Shown here: piece by piece, positions 22,901-32,734 of the stretch
Layout: each line of letters starts with the position of its first letter
How positions within the stretch are numbered: position 1 is the stretch's first letter
Assembly (NCBI GenBank): GCA_949825065.1
Contig: OX463839.1
Span: 31,753,540-31,817,539, forward strand
Reading direction: 5' to 3'
Length of the DNA stretch: 64,000 bases
Source of the DNA: Odontocerum albicorne
Lineage: Eukaryota > Arthropoda > Insecta > Trichoptera > Odontoceridae
Program-made: the position numbers and the translations under genes
Notes under the pieces: generated by a model
The model's input: the letters and a program-made list of their open reading frames with translations, nothing else
The model's database searches: none
What the model was told of the DNA's origin: nothing

Positions 22901-25042
22901 GTAAAAACCTTCATCGGTAGTATTGTAAAAGTAAATACTATCAAATTTAATATTGAATATCGCAATGTATTGACCATTTAACATTTAATAATCTATTTTA
23001 AGAATCGGAAATATTTCAAGCACATTTTTTTGTATGTTAGTTCTATTTTTTAAACAACAGGTATGAAGGAGTTAATATAATACTTAGAAAAACAGAGATG
23101 TTTATAAATATTTATGTTAAAGGTTAATTTGTGAAACAATGTTCGTGATCTAAGGAATGTTTTTTTCTCAGTCAGTCATATCAGGATCTTATATTTCTTA
23201 ATGCTTTTATCATGTACATAACTCAACAATTAATTGGTGTCATAAAAATACGATTTTTTATTTTAGGAATCCAGAAGGCGTTGTTTTTATAGCTTAGTTA
23301 AATACGGTTTATTACAATTTTCTTATACTTACATTAGTAAGCAGCAATCAGTATTTTTATTAATCAAAGTATTTTTTTATTTTAGAAAAAAGAAAGTATT
23401 GTTTCATGTATTGAAGTATATCCAATTAAGTTATATGGTTGTACACGGACAATGTTTAAATATAGGAAATACTCGTATGTACATAAGTTAATGGTGCAAC
23501 TATCAATTGGATGTTAAATATTGGAAAAAAGTCACCAAGTCAAAATTGTTCGTAAATTGACATATACATTTTTGAATTGTGCATTTATGATTCTACATAC
23601 CTTTTAATTCAGCTTTTGAGCGAAATGCAATTAATTTTATGTTTTAATGCAAAACTGTAATACTTTACAATTTATTTCATTTTATTTTATAATGTGTGAG
23701 GCGAAACACATAAAAAATAATTATGATTAAGTAAGTTAATTTTTTTTAAATTTTAATCCAAACAAAATGAATAAAATTTAGGATTAGAAATACATAATTA
23801 CTGCTGAAACGTGTTTTTTCTGAAATATATGGGTAATTGAATATTTAAAATAGTTTTTTGTTAAATATATTTTCACGACTAGGGGAGAGAAAAATTATGT
23901 AACTAATTTGAATATGTTTTATTTTGAATACAGAAAAATGATTATTTATATATTAATTTGTATATTTTATTTGAAATCAGTCGCACAAAAGATCTTACGA
24001 TTGAAAATTTCAACGAATAAAAATTATTTTACGCTAGATAAAGAAAAAAATGTAGAGTGAAAAAATAATCCATATGTTGACTGATAAGTGCAAAAATTAT
24101 AAAAATTTAGCATCTTAAAGATTTATTATTTGATTTCACAATTATGTAATTAGTTGCTGGATCATTGGACTAGATTTTGAAAGAAGATAAAGTGAGAAGT
24201 ATTAATAATGGAAGATTGTGCGAGACGAGATATGTGAATGTGGAGCAGAAGAAAGTTGTGTGCTTGGATGTAAATGTTTCGAGATCCGTTCTCTAAACCT
24301 TCCCCACAAAGAACACGACGTGATGATATGTATGTATATAATTAGGAATCATTTTACTCTTAAGGTATTATGTACAAATTAATGGACATTTATTAGGGAT
24401 TTAAATCACCAACAACCACAATAATGATTTTATATATTTTGAAACAAAAAAAATATTTTTTAACACATTTATTAAATGTTGTGACTGTAATAAATGTTTT
24501 AAATGTGTTAATGATCAATAAATAAAGATGAAATTTATTCTAAATAACTTGTTTAAAACCAAATTAAGCCGTAATTTATATTTAAAACTATTTTAACATA
24601 TTTATAACTACAATAATCCGTAATCCATTAATGTTTCAAAAATATTTGATCACTATTTTCAACAACTTGGTGATGGGACTTTAATAATACATACATAGCA
24701 GATAAATTAACAACATAATGCATTGCTCACTGACTGGGAACACCCAAATTTAGATGAAAAAATAACAAACAAGATATAAAAAACGATTGCACAGCGGCTT
24801 GGTGGGAAATACTTGACAACAATAAACCTATCAATTATGTTTTAATAAAAAAATTGTTTTGACAATATTCGTCCACAGTTAAATATATTGAGTAAAGCGA
24901 TGATAACGTATGCATGTGCTAAAAATTAAAACGAGGACTAACCTCCAGTCTTGACGTTCCCTAAACCCGAGTGGTATCCATAGGGAGTGGAACTTGACAC
25001 CGCGAAGAGCGTCACAAAAACTACGGAAAAGACACCTCTCAT
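7922..25042 (-). CDS. Secreted Gly/Ser-rich structural protein (silk- or cuticle-like), three exons
   Basis: Proposed join on the minus strand: 25042-24943, 12938-8829, 7938-7922, giving about 1,408 residues. Residues 1-18 (MRGVFSVVFVTLFAVSSS) form a signal peptide with a basic second residue, a hydrophobic core and a small-residue cleavage region, so the product is secreted. The rest is mostly Gly and Ser with Thr, Tyr, Ala, Leu and His. An irregular first half is followed by two GKYxGSFGGAPGI motifs (about residues 559 and 646), a regular GSGSLGGSGTYTG-type repeat zone (about 750-1250), and a hydrophobic Gly/Ala/Ile patch (GAVKGIIGGVLGGIGAAAD, about 1351). I see only four Cys, in two pairs. 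A small signal exon followed by one giant repetitive exon under a TATA promoter is the usual form of genes for silk, glue and cuticle components. I recognise no named family, and a fibroin or sericin assignment is not justified. If exon 2 reads through its donor, the protein ends at 8791 with 1,415 residues. Confidence 0.85.
8425..8490 (-). repeat. SINE 3' fragment
   Basis: Contains, in reverse, TTAGAACC.CTGGAGTAG.(T/C)GCGTA..GT.CAGCTCG, the 3' portion of the tRNA-headed SINE family seen complete at 41525-41860 and 20880-21205. It lies in the proposed second intron of the Gly/Ser gene. Confidence 0.5.
8790..8795 (-). promoter_or_regulatory. AATAAA overlapping the read-through stop codon
   Basis: If exon 2 is not spliced at 8829, the frame continues KFYLTHFFEYQ and stops at TAA 8793-8791. 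That stop is embedded in CAATAAAA, so a polyadenylation signal would overlap it and leave an almost absent 3' UTR. It is a possible alternative 3' end of the Gly/Ser transcript. Confidence 0.35.
8829..12938 (-). CDS. Giant exon 2 of the Gly/Ser-rich protein
   Basis: One open frame from the acceptor at 12939/12940 (poly-T tract then AG/GT) to a donor GCAG/GTAAAT at 8829/8828. It remains open to TAA at 8791 if read through. The first base completes the Gly codon begun in exon 1, confirming phase 1. Codons are strongly biased to GGA/GGT and TCT/AGT/TCA, which makes the antisense strand open in several frames; those antisense frames are shadows. The frame survives through about 500 codons of recent internal repeats, which argues that selection maintains it. 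Confidence 0.9.
9290..10790 (-). repeat. Coding repeat zone of the Gly/Ser protein
   Basis: The marker SNHGGLG occurs six times. On the plus strand its CCTAGTC complement lies at 9425, 9644, 9872, 10076, 10226 and 10706, giving spacings of 219, 228, 204, 150 and 480 nt, all multiples of three. Between markers the same blocks recur in shuffled order: GSGSLGGSG, GTYTGSGSG, SLGASGSGSHGGAGSLGGSG. This is a higher-order repeat expanded by unequal exchange. Assembly collapse or length polymorphism is likely here. Confidence 0.85.
13063..13179. repeat. Long inverted repeat just upstream of exon 2 of the Gly/Ser gene
   Basis: The inner arms (about 13077-13112 and 13123-13158) pair over 36 bp with one mismatch around a 10-nt loop. 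Pairing continues outward with indels for another 15-20 bp. On the transcript it lies about 125-240 nt 5' of the exon 2 acceptor, close to the branch-point region of the 12-kb intron. Confidence 0.8.
13180..14215. other. Intron DNA, no gene seen
   Basis: Contains a 109-codon open frame at 13177-13506 (+), Lys/Arg-rich and without a recognisable domain. It may be the debris of a retroelement. The rest is very AT-rich. Confidence 0.4.
14224..14786 (-). mobile_element. Non-autonomous hAT element with intact target duplication
   Basis: The ends are exact inverted repeats CAGGGGTCTCCAAA / TTTGGAGACCCCTG, flanked by a perfect 8-bp duplication ATCTAGAC (14216-14223 and 14787-14794). Both are diagnostic of the hAT superfamily. 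At 563 bp it is too short for a transposase. A minus-strand segment at about 14535-14655 still reads LKNIYRSKLTDEHLKSLL and then STSKLDPQLQTIV, which resembles the C-terminal dimerisation region of hAT transposases. It is thus an internal-deletion derivative of an autonomous parent. It lies in the large intron of the Gly/Ser gene. Confidence 0.9.
14795..16396. other. Intron DNA with dispersed repeats
   Basis: No gene seen. 15301-15380 (minus) is a copy of the repeat family at 17160-17265 and 37140-37275, recognised by GATAGCGAGAGCTT. 16115-16395 is a diverged copy of 5165-5420. Confidence 0.5.
15301..15380 (-). repeat. Dispersed repeat (GATAGCGAGAGCTT family), empty at a footprint site
   Basis: On the minus strand it reads CGATAGCGAGAGCTTACTGT, then GATTGTGTTTCTAGAACAT. 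The copy at 17160 reads GATTGTGCTTCTACTCGTAG at the same place, so this copy shows the state without CTCGTA. Confidence 0.7.
16401..16656. mobile_element. MITE, copy 1 (256 bp, 36-bp perfect inverted repeats)
   Basis: Starts CTGTGGCGTTATGGCAGAAG and ends with its reverse complement; the perfect inverted repeat is 36 bp. It is flanked by AAAT on both sides (16397-16400, 16657-16660), a 4-bp target duplication. There is no coding capacity. A second copy at 51416-51669 is about 95% identical by eye. The 4-bp W-rich duplication excludes hAT (8 bp), mariner (TA) and TTAA-specific piggyBac. I cannot name the superfamily. Confidence 0.9.
17160..17265 (+). repeat. Dispersed repeat (GATAGCGAGAGCTT family), copy with CTCGTA
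   Basis: Shares GCGAGAGCTTTCTGTGATTG with 15301-15380 (minus), and GCGAGAGCTTTCT with 37140 and 37337. It carries TACTCGTA at about 17202 exactly where the other copies read CTAG. Its tail CACT.ACTGGGA recurs at 24727 and 37257. Confidence 0.7.
17420..17510 (-). repeat. SINE tRNA-like head
   Basis: On the minus strand it reads GAAGCCTAGTTGGTAAGACGCC (A-box-like) followed by a GGTTCGATTTC B-box-like element. The plus strand ACCAACTAGGC at about 17478 is one of the reference copies without the CGAGTA insertion found at 43439. Confidence 0.6.
18355..18560 (+). pseudogene. RTE-like reverse-transcriptase fragment
   Basis: The plus strand retains FVDDTKNSPTT (a degraded F/YxDD box) and, about 150 nt later in another frame, EEVNEFVYLGQ, which matches the YLG motif downstream of the catalytic box in RTE/R1-type reverse transcriptases. 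Frameshifts and stops lie between them. Confidence 0.45.
18561..20281. other. Intron DNA including a poly-C tract
   Basis: No gene seen. A C-rich low-complexity block lies at about 19127-19184. The remainder is AT-rich. Confidence 0.45.
19127..19184. repeat. C-rich low-complexity tract
   Basis: Runs of 9, 14 and 7 C separated by short interruptions in a very AT-rich setting. The apparent Gly-rich minus-strand frame (18953-19216) is a product of this tract. Confidence 0.8.
20282..20700 (+). repeat. tRNA-headed SINE with an internal tandem expansion
   Basis: Starts in the B-box region (TTCAATTCACGATGATACC) and runs through the family body (AATAAGGGCCCCGTCCCAGT, CCAGTGATTCTAAACCCGAAGG). The segment CAGGTAACAATACTCGTACG is present four times at about 20362, 20411, 20463 and 20511 (periods about 48-52 bp). 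The other copies in this window have it once. It lies inside the 12-kb intron. Confidence 0.75.
20880..21205 (-). repeat. Full-length tRNA-headed SINE
   Basis: On the minus strand: GACCTCCGCGGCCTAATTAA (A-box), GTTCGGTTCCCGATGG (B-box), an A-rich linker, CTGGTAACAAAA, GCCGAGTACGTATGCG, and a 3' part with GTATCCCGGTCACGCTCTTC. The 128-codon open frame on this strand is simply the SINE read through. RNA polymerase III transcription is inferred from the family type. Confidence 0.75.
21206..21744. other. Intron DNA, no gene seen
   Basis: A 113-codon frame at 21308-21649 (+) shows no domain or splice support. Nothing else is recognised. Confidence 0.35.
21745..21945 (+). mobile_element. RTE-like LINE fragment
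   Basis: Carries GTACAGAAGTGAAATGTGG.C (read VxxRSEMWT, the usual L.YGSE.W motif) and, further on, TGTTAAGTAAAATAAAAAATAGCACTCTGAAATGG shifted among frames, matching the K...TLRWFG stretch at 56310. Heavily mutated. Confidence 0.5.
21946..24936. other. Intron DNA, nothing recognised
   Basis: About 3 kb of very AT-rich sequence between LINE debris and the exon 1 donor of the Gly/Ser gene. Weak RTE-like words occur near 24180-24300. No exon with matching phase is seen. Confidence 0.4.
24943..25042 (-). CDS. Exon 1 of the Gly/Ser-rich protein (signal peptide)
   Basis: ATG at 25042 opens 33 codons plus one base: MRGVFSVVFVTLFAVSSS, then TPYGYHSGLGNVKTG, then a donor G/GTTAGT at 24943/24942. The hydrophobic VFSVVFVTLFAV core with a small-residue end is a signal peptide. 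The phase (1) matches the exon 2 acceptor 12 kb away, and the reading continues G-S-G-G-S-S, in keeping with the Gly/Ser body. The short leader between TATA box and ATG supports this start. Confidence 0.85.
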
Positions 25043-25089
25043 GGTGCCGGTATCTAATTACAATGATCCATTGATCAGATCTGGCTGCT

Positions 25090-25097
25090 CTTATATA
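25090..25097 (-). promoter_or_regulatory. TATA box of the Gly/Ser gene
   Basis: TATATAAG on the minus strand within TGGTATATAAGAGCAG, 48-55 nt upstream of the ATG at 25042. Initiation 25-30 nt downstream would give a 5' leader of about 20-25 nt, with TCAATG as a possible initiator. A strong canonical TATA fits a highly expressed tissue-specific secreted product. Confidence 0.75.
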
Positions 25098-28039
25098 CCA
25101 GTATTATTCATTACTTCTTCTTGTATCAGATCCTACAGGGGCGAACGGATAGCGCAGAGGCAACTCGGGATGTTGTTAAGCCTGCAGCGAACTTGATTGA
25201 TCAATATTTTTGTTTTCTATCTTATGTTAAAAGTTATCTTGTCCGAGTTTTTATTATTTTGAAATAAATAAATACCATGAAGATGAAAAACAGTGTTTGA
25301 AATATTTCTTCTCATTACGTGGTCGGCTTACCGAGCATTTTATCTCCAGAGTTGTCCATATAACATTATATTTGAAATATTGCAAGTGGATCACCTAATC
25401 TAAAGTAAACTGCATATATGATAGAATTGGGTAGGGTGGATGGGTGGATCTATTGGGTAGGTCGCACCGTTATTAGCAGTCAGAAAACTCTCATGGGTCT
25501 ATAAATTAGATGAATGGATTTTTACTAATCCACAATCGACGTGCAACTAACAAAAATAATATATATTCGATGTGTGTATTTAGACTTGTTGATGGTTTGT
25601 TCAAAATTGACATTTTGATTATTGAAAATCGTAAGTTACTGGTCAATAAATTTATTCATGCTATTGATTATTTAGTATTTGTCGCCGTTTAGTGACAGTG
25701 AACCCCCCAAAGAACGTCTTGATAACTTCATGTATAAATATACGTTTTTCAGATTCTGAAAGCTTTCAGATTATGATTTTCAGGCAAATTATTCCTCTGA
25801 ACATGTTCAACAATATGGAAGTTCATGTCTCCAGTATTCTGGGATGAAAATAGTCAAGAAACGTATCATAAAAATATCATTTATTGAAATTGTAGATGAA
25901 TATTTGTTTTTTACCTGCTTCCTTATTTTTTGGTATCTTTAGTTGAAGTGCAAAATAGTACCTGTGGGAAGGCCACATGCGGGTCAACTTTGAAAATAGT
26001 ACAATATACGGTACGAGTACGATAGAAAAATATAAATATTTACATATCATTACGAGTATTAAAGCCTCACGAGTTTAGGTGTCTGGGGTTGCATTTTGAT
26101 AGACGTGTATTTTTAACAATTCGTACGTGACTGCATATATTTTTGTCAGAGTTGAATTAGGAAGCTGAAATCGAACTTCTCAAAAAAGTTAGATTATAAT
26201 TTGGTATCTTTTAATCTTAGTCTAAAACCACATTTTAACAGCTAAGTTTTCTTTACTACTCGTATAATAAAGATAACAACACATTCTAACAGCTTAGTTT
26301 TCGTTACCATAAGAAGGAAGGAAGGATAACAAGGAAAATGCTTTCGGTAGTGATGCAAGTGTGCATATTATGTGATTATGTTGTATATATCCACGGTGTC
26401 TAACTCATGAGCAATCGACAGACGGTTATGTTCACTAATAAATTTTTCTATGTCAAAAATGATTTGATAAGGTCTTAAATTTATGTATTATTTTTTGACT
26501 CTGTAGACATGTTGCAATATGTGCATATATTGTCGATAGGAATATCCAAATGTGGTGTTCTGTATTCACGTGATACATGAAATATACATTTCTTACATTG
26601 CATACGATTTATAAGAGGTGTTTAATTTAAAAAATTATGAATTATCCTACCCTAGTCGTCATCTTTTTTTTGTACACTTATTTCATCGATATCCAAAAGT
26701 ACTACAAATTTATGTGAATAAATATTTTTATCAAAACTGTCATAATGCATTAAATTGTCGTGAATAGCTTCGTGAGAATAAAGATTCTGAAGATTGCACT
26801 TTCGTATAAGCATTGCATTTCATATAAGAATATAATTTCGTTGAAACAATCTCAAGTCATGTAATATCTTCATACCAAACATTTGACCATGGTGTTACAG
26901 AGGACACATCATAATATGGATTCGGAGCCATTTACAATCGCCATAATGAGATGGTTTTTTCTTTCCTATTTTGTTTTGTATTATGTTGTTGTTCTCTCTT
27001 GTTCTCTGTTGTTCTCACTTGCCTTTTTAGTTTTGTATAACTTTGCCCCAAGTCAACGAAACTATTATTAATTTAATCATACAAATTATGTTATTAAACG
27101 AAAATTTAAAAAACGTAAGAAACGTAGGACTAAAGATATAATTAAAAAAAATACTTTCAGTTTGATTATCTTTCGAGAGTTAATGAAAATGGAAAAAAAT
27201 CTAAATGAGTTTTTTTTAATTTTATAAAATGTGGTTTCTCTATTGAAGGTTTAATTGTAATAAAGTATACAACGTAATTTGTGATTTGAAACACGATGAA
27301 TAAAAATAATTTGTCCATATTCTCGCCGCGGCCCTGGAATCTGCCAAAGTGATTTGCTTGATCATGTTTTTATTCTGTATACTCCTATGTTTCATAAATT
27401 CTTGTATGGTAACATTTTATTCTAACTTAATGTATTTTTTATTGTATTCATGTATGGGTATAGTGTAGCCATACGAATATCGATAGAAAATGTACTAACA
27501 TTCTCATAGATACCTATCGTAACACACATCTTTGCCTCTGCTGCATATACAAGTACCATATATAACTTTTATGATTTATCTAACTTTTGCATTTCTTTCT
27601 TTCGAAATACCATCACTTGACCCAACCATACTTTCCTTGATTCTCCTTTCAAAAAAATCCCAGTACTAAAAAACACATATTGAAAAAAAAAACAACGAAA
27701 AGTGACACGTAACATATGTCGTCGGGTTTCTGACACAAATTGGTTACTAACATTTTACTATTCTGAGATATTTCAATTTAAAAGCCCTCAACAATAACTA
27801 TGCATCAGGGCAATTTTTCGTTCTTATGAAAGTATTTGCAGTTACTATTTCAACATAAAACTTTTACCATACATTTTATAATCATTATTTATCAAAAAGG
27901 GTACTTCTTCAAAATTCAGCAATTAGTGCCAGAAACTGAACAATATATTTCTATATTTTGTATAGTTTTTGAAAATATCTAAACATCATTATATTATTTT
28001 GAAATTATTTTTTGCGGAGATCTCAATAAACATTTCTCT
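25098..28039. other. Upstream intergenic DNA, no gene seen
   Basis: The proximal 300 bp should hold the regulatory region of the Gly/Ser gene, but I recognise no specific sites. Fragments at about 27540-27655 (minus) resemble the RTE LINE end. Three TACGAGTA/TACTCGTA octamers lie at about 26012, 26051 and 26267. Confidence 0.4.
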
Positions 28040-28290
28040 GTTCAGGTAGGTAAATAGGACAGGACGCTAACTTTCTTATCATGACGTACTTCTTTCGCCT
28101 CTTTCCCACTAATATATCCCTTTATATGGCTCCTTCTATTTTTCTTACTCCTTACCTTTTTTTTAATTGTATTTTCTTGGTCCTACCATACTTTTCTCAA
28201 ACATCCTTTACCACGACTCTCATTTATGCTTCCTTCATAATTTAACCCATTTTCTAACTATACTTTTCTATCTTTCTTTAACATGAATAC
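28040..28290 (-). mobile_element. RTE-like LINE 3' region, degraded
   Basis: The reverse complement of 28160-28240 aligns with the plus strand at 56390-56450 (GGTTGGACCAAG, GAAAAGTA.GGT, AAATG..AGTAT.AGTGGGAGT). No frame remains. Confidence 0.5.
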
Positions 28291-29063
28291 TACTCACGAT
28301 CGCAATGTAAGTTTGTCTAGTTAGTAATGTAAGTCAAATGTCTTATCTAATTCCCAAACGTCTTACCATTTAAGTCCCAAAGGTCGTCTTATGAAATTGG
28401 AGAAAGCCCTTAATAACCTTCATGACATTTAATTTAATACTTGACAATTTTTTAAATAGTCTAATATCAAAAAAAAAAAAATATATGTATCTATATTTTT
28501 TGTTCTATCAAAAATTCACTGTAAAAATTCATTACTTTGTTATTCCATTCACAATATTCCCTGCGACAGTGTTTCTTCCTCATATCTCCTGTTAATTGTA
28601 CCTGGAGAGAACTAGAAATACGTATCGTGGAGAGTTATGTAGAGTAATAGTGGAACAATAAAGTAATTTATTATTAAATATTCTAATATGGAGTTCCTCA
28701 AAGTTAAAGCCGTAACCTCTATAAATCGGTAAACAGTAAACAAGACTATATATGGATATTTATATGCAAAAAGGATTCAATCTACATTTTACCTGTTCTT
28801 AGATATTACGGAAAATAATTGATAACATTTTATGGGGCGGTACAAAATAAAAAAAATATGTCGGAATCGAACCATGAAATATAAATCTAACGAGCCAGAT
28901 ATTTTTCACACAAAGGTAAAAAGTACGCTTATTTAATATTTCAAACGAACTAAGAAACGTGTTTTGTGAATCCTTTTTGCAAATATATGTCTATATTATT
29001 ATAATATAATGATTTCTTGTAAATGATATATTCTTATTAAATGTATTCATTAGTTTGGAATTT

Positions 29064-29216
29064 CGTAACGATGCTACTTATACCACAATTTGACGTAACG
29101 ATGCTGCTTATACCACAATTTGACGTAACGATGCTGCTTATACCACAATTTGACGTAACGATGCTGCTTATACCACAATTTGACGTAACGATGCTGCTTA
29201 TACCACAATTTGACGT
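29064..29216. repeat. 30-bp tandem repeat, five copies
   Basis: CGTAACGATGCTGCTTATAC plus ten bases repeats five times at exact 30-bp spacing; only the first copy has a substitution (CTAC). Because 30 is divisible by three, the minus strand stays open as SNCGISSIVT repeats. I regard that frame as fortuitous. Confidence 0.9.
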
Positions 29217-29394
29217 CTGAAAATTGTAACATTCCGCTTGCATAAATACATAAGTTGTGGAAAAATAAAGATTGTGATAGGTAATATACATGATGGGATA
29301 AAAAAAAGAATTTATAATGCGCAACTTGTAACTAAACTACAAACCGTTACCAAACGCCAGTTCAGAAAATCAAATCAAATAAGGTTTTCAAGTG

Positions 29395-29494
29395 TATCCA
29401 ATCCAAGATCCATTGGGAATCGAACCCGGGTCATCTAGGTGCCAAGCAAGCAAGAAAACCACTAACTAGTCCACGAGGTGGACTAGTTAGTGGT
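29395..29494 (-). repeat. tRNA-like SINE head with a palindrome
   Basis: The minus strand contains TGGACTAGTTAGTGG (A-box-like) and GGGTTCGATTCCCAATGG (B-box). The A-box side is part of a perfect 17-bp inverted repeat with a 3-nt loop (29458-29474 and 29478-29494), so one arm was copied in reverse. It is not a functional tRNA gene, since no acceptor stem can be formed. Confidence 0.55.
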
Positions 29495-30009
29495 TAGCAT
29501 ATTTTATTATTTTCCAAGGAGACAGATCATGAGATTAATAAAAAAACCCTATTGCAAAAAACAGGTTTCAATAAAAAAATTTGCTGTAATGTAAGAGTTG
29601 GTGAATTCGAGACATCAGGACTATTGATATTCGAGGAAGAGCTAGAGGGAAAAAGAATCCAAGTTTAGACATTCATTGGCTGGGACAACAACTTGAGGAA
29701 TAATGCTGTGCTAATTAATATATTATGTAAAAGCAGTTATTATGAGCTTTCAATATAATAATCGTACTAGATGTGAACTTTTGTGATTTTTTGTGTGATT
29801 TCATAAATTATATAGTTCATTCGTAGTTATATGTTTTCGATATATATTTTATAGTTTTGGCAACATATCGAGTTTTATTTGCAGTGACAACTTACTTTTA
29901 AATTTATCTTGAATTACTAAACCTCAAAGATTTTTTTCTTTCTTAAGGAATATCTTTCTTTCTTAAGGAATATCATATAAAATGAAAAAAACGACATTTA
30001 AATCCATTC

Positions 30010-30430
30010 CTGATATTCATTTTCTTATATGGTGCGGAGACCTGGATAATAAGCAAAAGCTTGAAAGCATCCACTTTTTAAAAATCAAAAATGATTTTTA
30101 AAAAGTGGATGCTTTCAAGATGTGATGCTGGAGATGCATGATGAGGATACCTTGAACGACACAACGCACCAATGTATGTATCTAATATTTAACAACTTTG
30201 GATTCAGGAAAGGTAGTCTATATTTTTTTGCGTCGAGAACTCCAACTATTTGGACATATAGTACGCTGAGGATAGGATAAATTAAGAAACCTCGTGTTAA
30301 CTGTGAACCACCAACCCTATGGACTGACCAAATCAAGAACGCAACAGGGTTTTCTGTGACTGTATCACTCTGAGAGGCTCAAAGTAGGGAGAGGAGGAGA
30401 ATCGTCGTGACCAGCGTTAGATAAATAGAC
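30010..30430 (+). mobile_element. LINE fragment (RTE/endonuclease type), with a hairpin
   Basis: The frame order is degraded but words remain: YGAETW-like at 30030, a WMLSRCDAG / AFEMWCW-like stretch after 30108, PWTDQIKNATGF (30318-30353), then REAQS.RERRRIVVTS. These match the C-terminal third of endonuclease-containing LINE polyproteins (..LEAFEMW.WRRMLRI.. then RGRP..RW.DQI). A 28-bp perfect inverted repeat at 30060-30119 interrupts it. Confidence 0.6.
30060..30119. repeat. Perfect 28-bp hairpin inside a LINE relic
   Basis: The left arm 30060-30087 (CTTGAAAGCATCCACTTTTT...) and right arm 30092-30119 are exact reverse complements around AAAA. Only one arm belongs to the LINE sequence, so the other looks like an inverted copy made in place, e.g. 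by template switching. Confidence 0.9.
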
Positions 30431-32734
30431 CGGAGAGATCACGACCCTCGGTTATGAGTAATCGACCTTGAAGAAGAAAATCCGGGTTGAGCGTTATACC
30501 AACCACGCCGCAGGGTCGCTTAGTGTACGACTACGATATGATAGCCTACGACTATAATACGTAAATTAAATCTTTCCAATTTTATTTTGCTCATTTTTTT
30601 AAAGACGTGTCTTTAATGATATTCTTTTCGTTCTTAATAACGAGCACTGCCTTGATAAGGTACTCGAAGTTTTCTCGGTCGTGTGCTGCATAAAGTAACT
30701 TCTCAGCATTCAGTACTGATGATTGCCAAACATTCCTCAACTATGAAAACTTTTTATTCCATCTATAACGATGTCATTAGACAAACATGAGGATTCTAAA
30801 AATAAAAAACGTCAACCCGTTCGCATTTTGAGAACTACACAATCTACTTAAAATAATATTTTAACATTTATTTCTAATATATAAATTTTATTAACATACG
30901 TGTACAGAGGTAATGAACAAAGCTTACTCAAACATACTTCATAGAAATGCTGTTATCTAAAAAAATATTTACTATTAAAAATGCCTGAGGATATGTTTTT
31001 AAACATATTTCTTTAATGTACGTCTTAAAAACGCAAAAACTCTATTTTCATTATATTTTGTCGAGGATCTAAACAGTTAAATAAAAATAACAATTGTAAT
31101 AGATACATTAATTAAATATATTATTTTATTCCCCTCACTTTTTGAACATTGACCAGTTTTACTCAACGAGCATCTTCAGAATAGTGAATGGTCGAAAAGT
31201 TTGTGAAATAATATTATGAAAACTTTTATATTTTTTCTCTTTGTTATGGTTTTCCACCAAGAATGCTCAGCCTAGAAATTATGAATAATAATGGGTTACT
31301 TAATAAAAAGAAAGATTAATAATAAGCGATTAATTATATAGTTTTTTTATTTATTCAATATGAGTTTAAAATAAGCGCATATGAACAGACATAATTAATA
31401 TCGATATCACTTTTTGTCCCCCTCCCCCTCTCTGCAATATATCGAAAAACATGTTTAAAATCGGCGATTAGTGGATCCTTTGGTCTTTATGATACCTGTA
31501 AAATGTATCAAATTATTTCATGTAAATAAAATAGATCTATGATATGAAATTTCCATTGAAATGTAATAAATAACCTGTTGGTAATTGCTCATTCGTAGTA
31601 ATTGAAGTTGAATAATCGGACTTTCCGAAAATATTCTCTGATTCACTTAGATACTAGTTCGTATTTACGCCTTCAGCGAAAAATAAGGTAGTCAAACTAT
31701 GATAAATATATTTTTATAAAATCTCATTTCGCTAACAATAAGAGTTCAATGCCAATCTCGAAAAGGTTACAGGAACAAGATAACCTCAACCATAACATAT
31801 TAGTCAGCTTGCGGTGCTGGGTATTCCTTGTGACAGAGACTCCCACTCACTTCTGTTATGTTACTTGTTGCCTTGTGCTTTCATTCTTATTTCATGCACG
31901 TGATCACTAAACAACATAAAAGATAAACTAATTCTACACTTTGCGAACGATTGCTGTTAATTTGTTCTTAACTTTGAAAATATCATGCCAAATGCCTCGC
32001 CCCAAGAACGATTATGGTATGTAAAAAAAAAATATTGCTGCAAGGGGAACCGAACTTATGACTTTCTTTCCAGGAAGCTGTTCTTAGCTATTATTAGTAG
32101 ACCATACAGAAGGGCAGCTTCATTGAAGGAGAAGCTTGTGGATTAGGTTCACCCTCGCTGAAATGTCATTTTTTTATCATATTTATATTTTACATATTTT
32201 CCTGAAAGAACACTGTTTTGTGTTCTTGGCCTACTAAGATTCTTCAGAATGCACTGATAGAGCTAGGACTGGACTAATTTTCAAACCATATGTAATATAA
32301 TCTGAATTTATGTCGGCACCGTCTTATATTATGTGTAGCAACACTTTTGTGTCAAAGTTATCAGAAATTACTATAGTAAACTAATTGTAATCCAATGTCT
32401 TATTGATTTAAAAAATATAATTCAAATTTTCTATTTTCTGGGCAAACTTGTGTAAGCTAGGTCATTTAGCTAGTAGAAACCTTAAAGTACAATAATAAAT
32501 AAATAGGTTTATGTCATATTTTATATTTTCTAAATTTATTATTTACTAATTTAGAGTACCATTTCACTAATCATTATGTTTCTAAGAACCTAACATATAA
32601 ATTAATTTAATGTCTATTTCAAATTTAATATTTAATTGAATTATGTTTATTTTATTGCTTATTTTGGTAAGCTAATATAAAAAAACAAAGATAGTATAAT
32701 ATCTTAAAGTGTAACTCTAAATTTGAACAATAAA
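30431..32734. other. Intergenic DNA, no gene seen
   Basis: Mostly AT-rich. tRNA-like SINE head remnants occur near 30480-30530 and 32040-32110. No coding signal is seen. Confidence 0.4.

Noticed and set aside
29064..29216. CRISPR-like appearance of the 30-bp repeat array
   Set aside because: Units abut directly without spacers, and the genome is an insect's.
29037..29324. Minus-strand frame with SNCGISSIVT repeats
   Set aside because: It stays open only because a 30-bp tandem repeat lacks stops in that frame. No other support.
29395..29494. tRNA gene
   Set aside because: A- and B-box sequences are present but the acceptor stem and a proper cloverleaf cannot be formed. The same heads recur as SINE parts.
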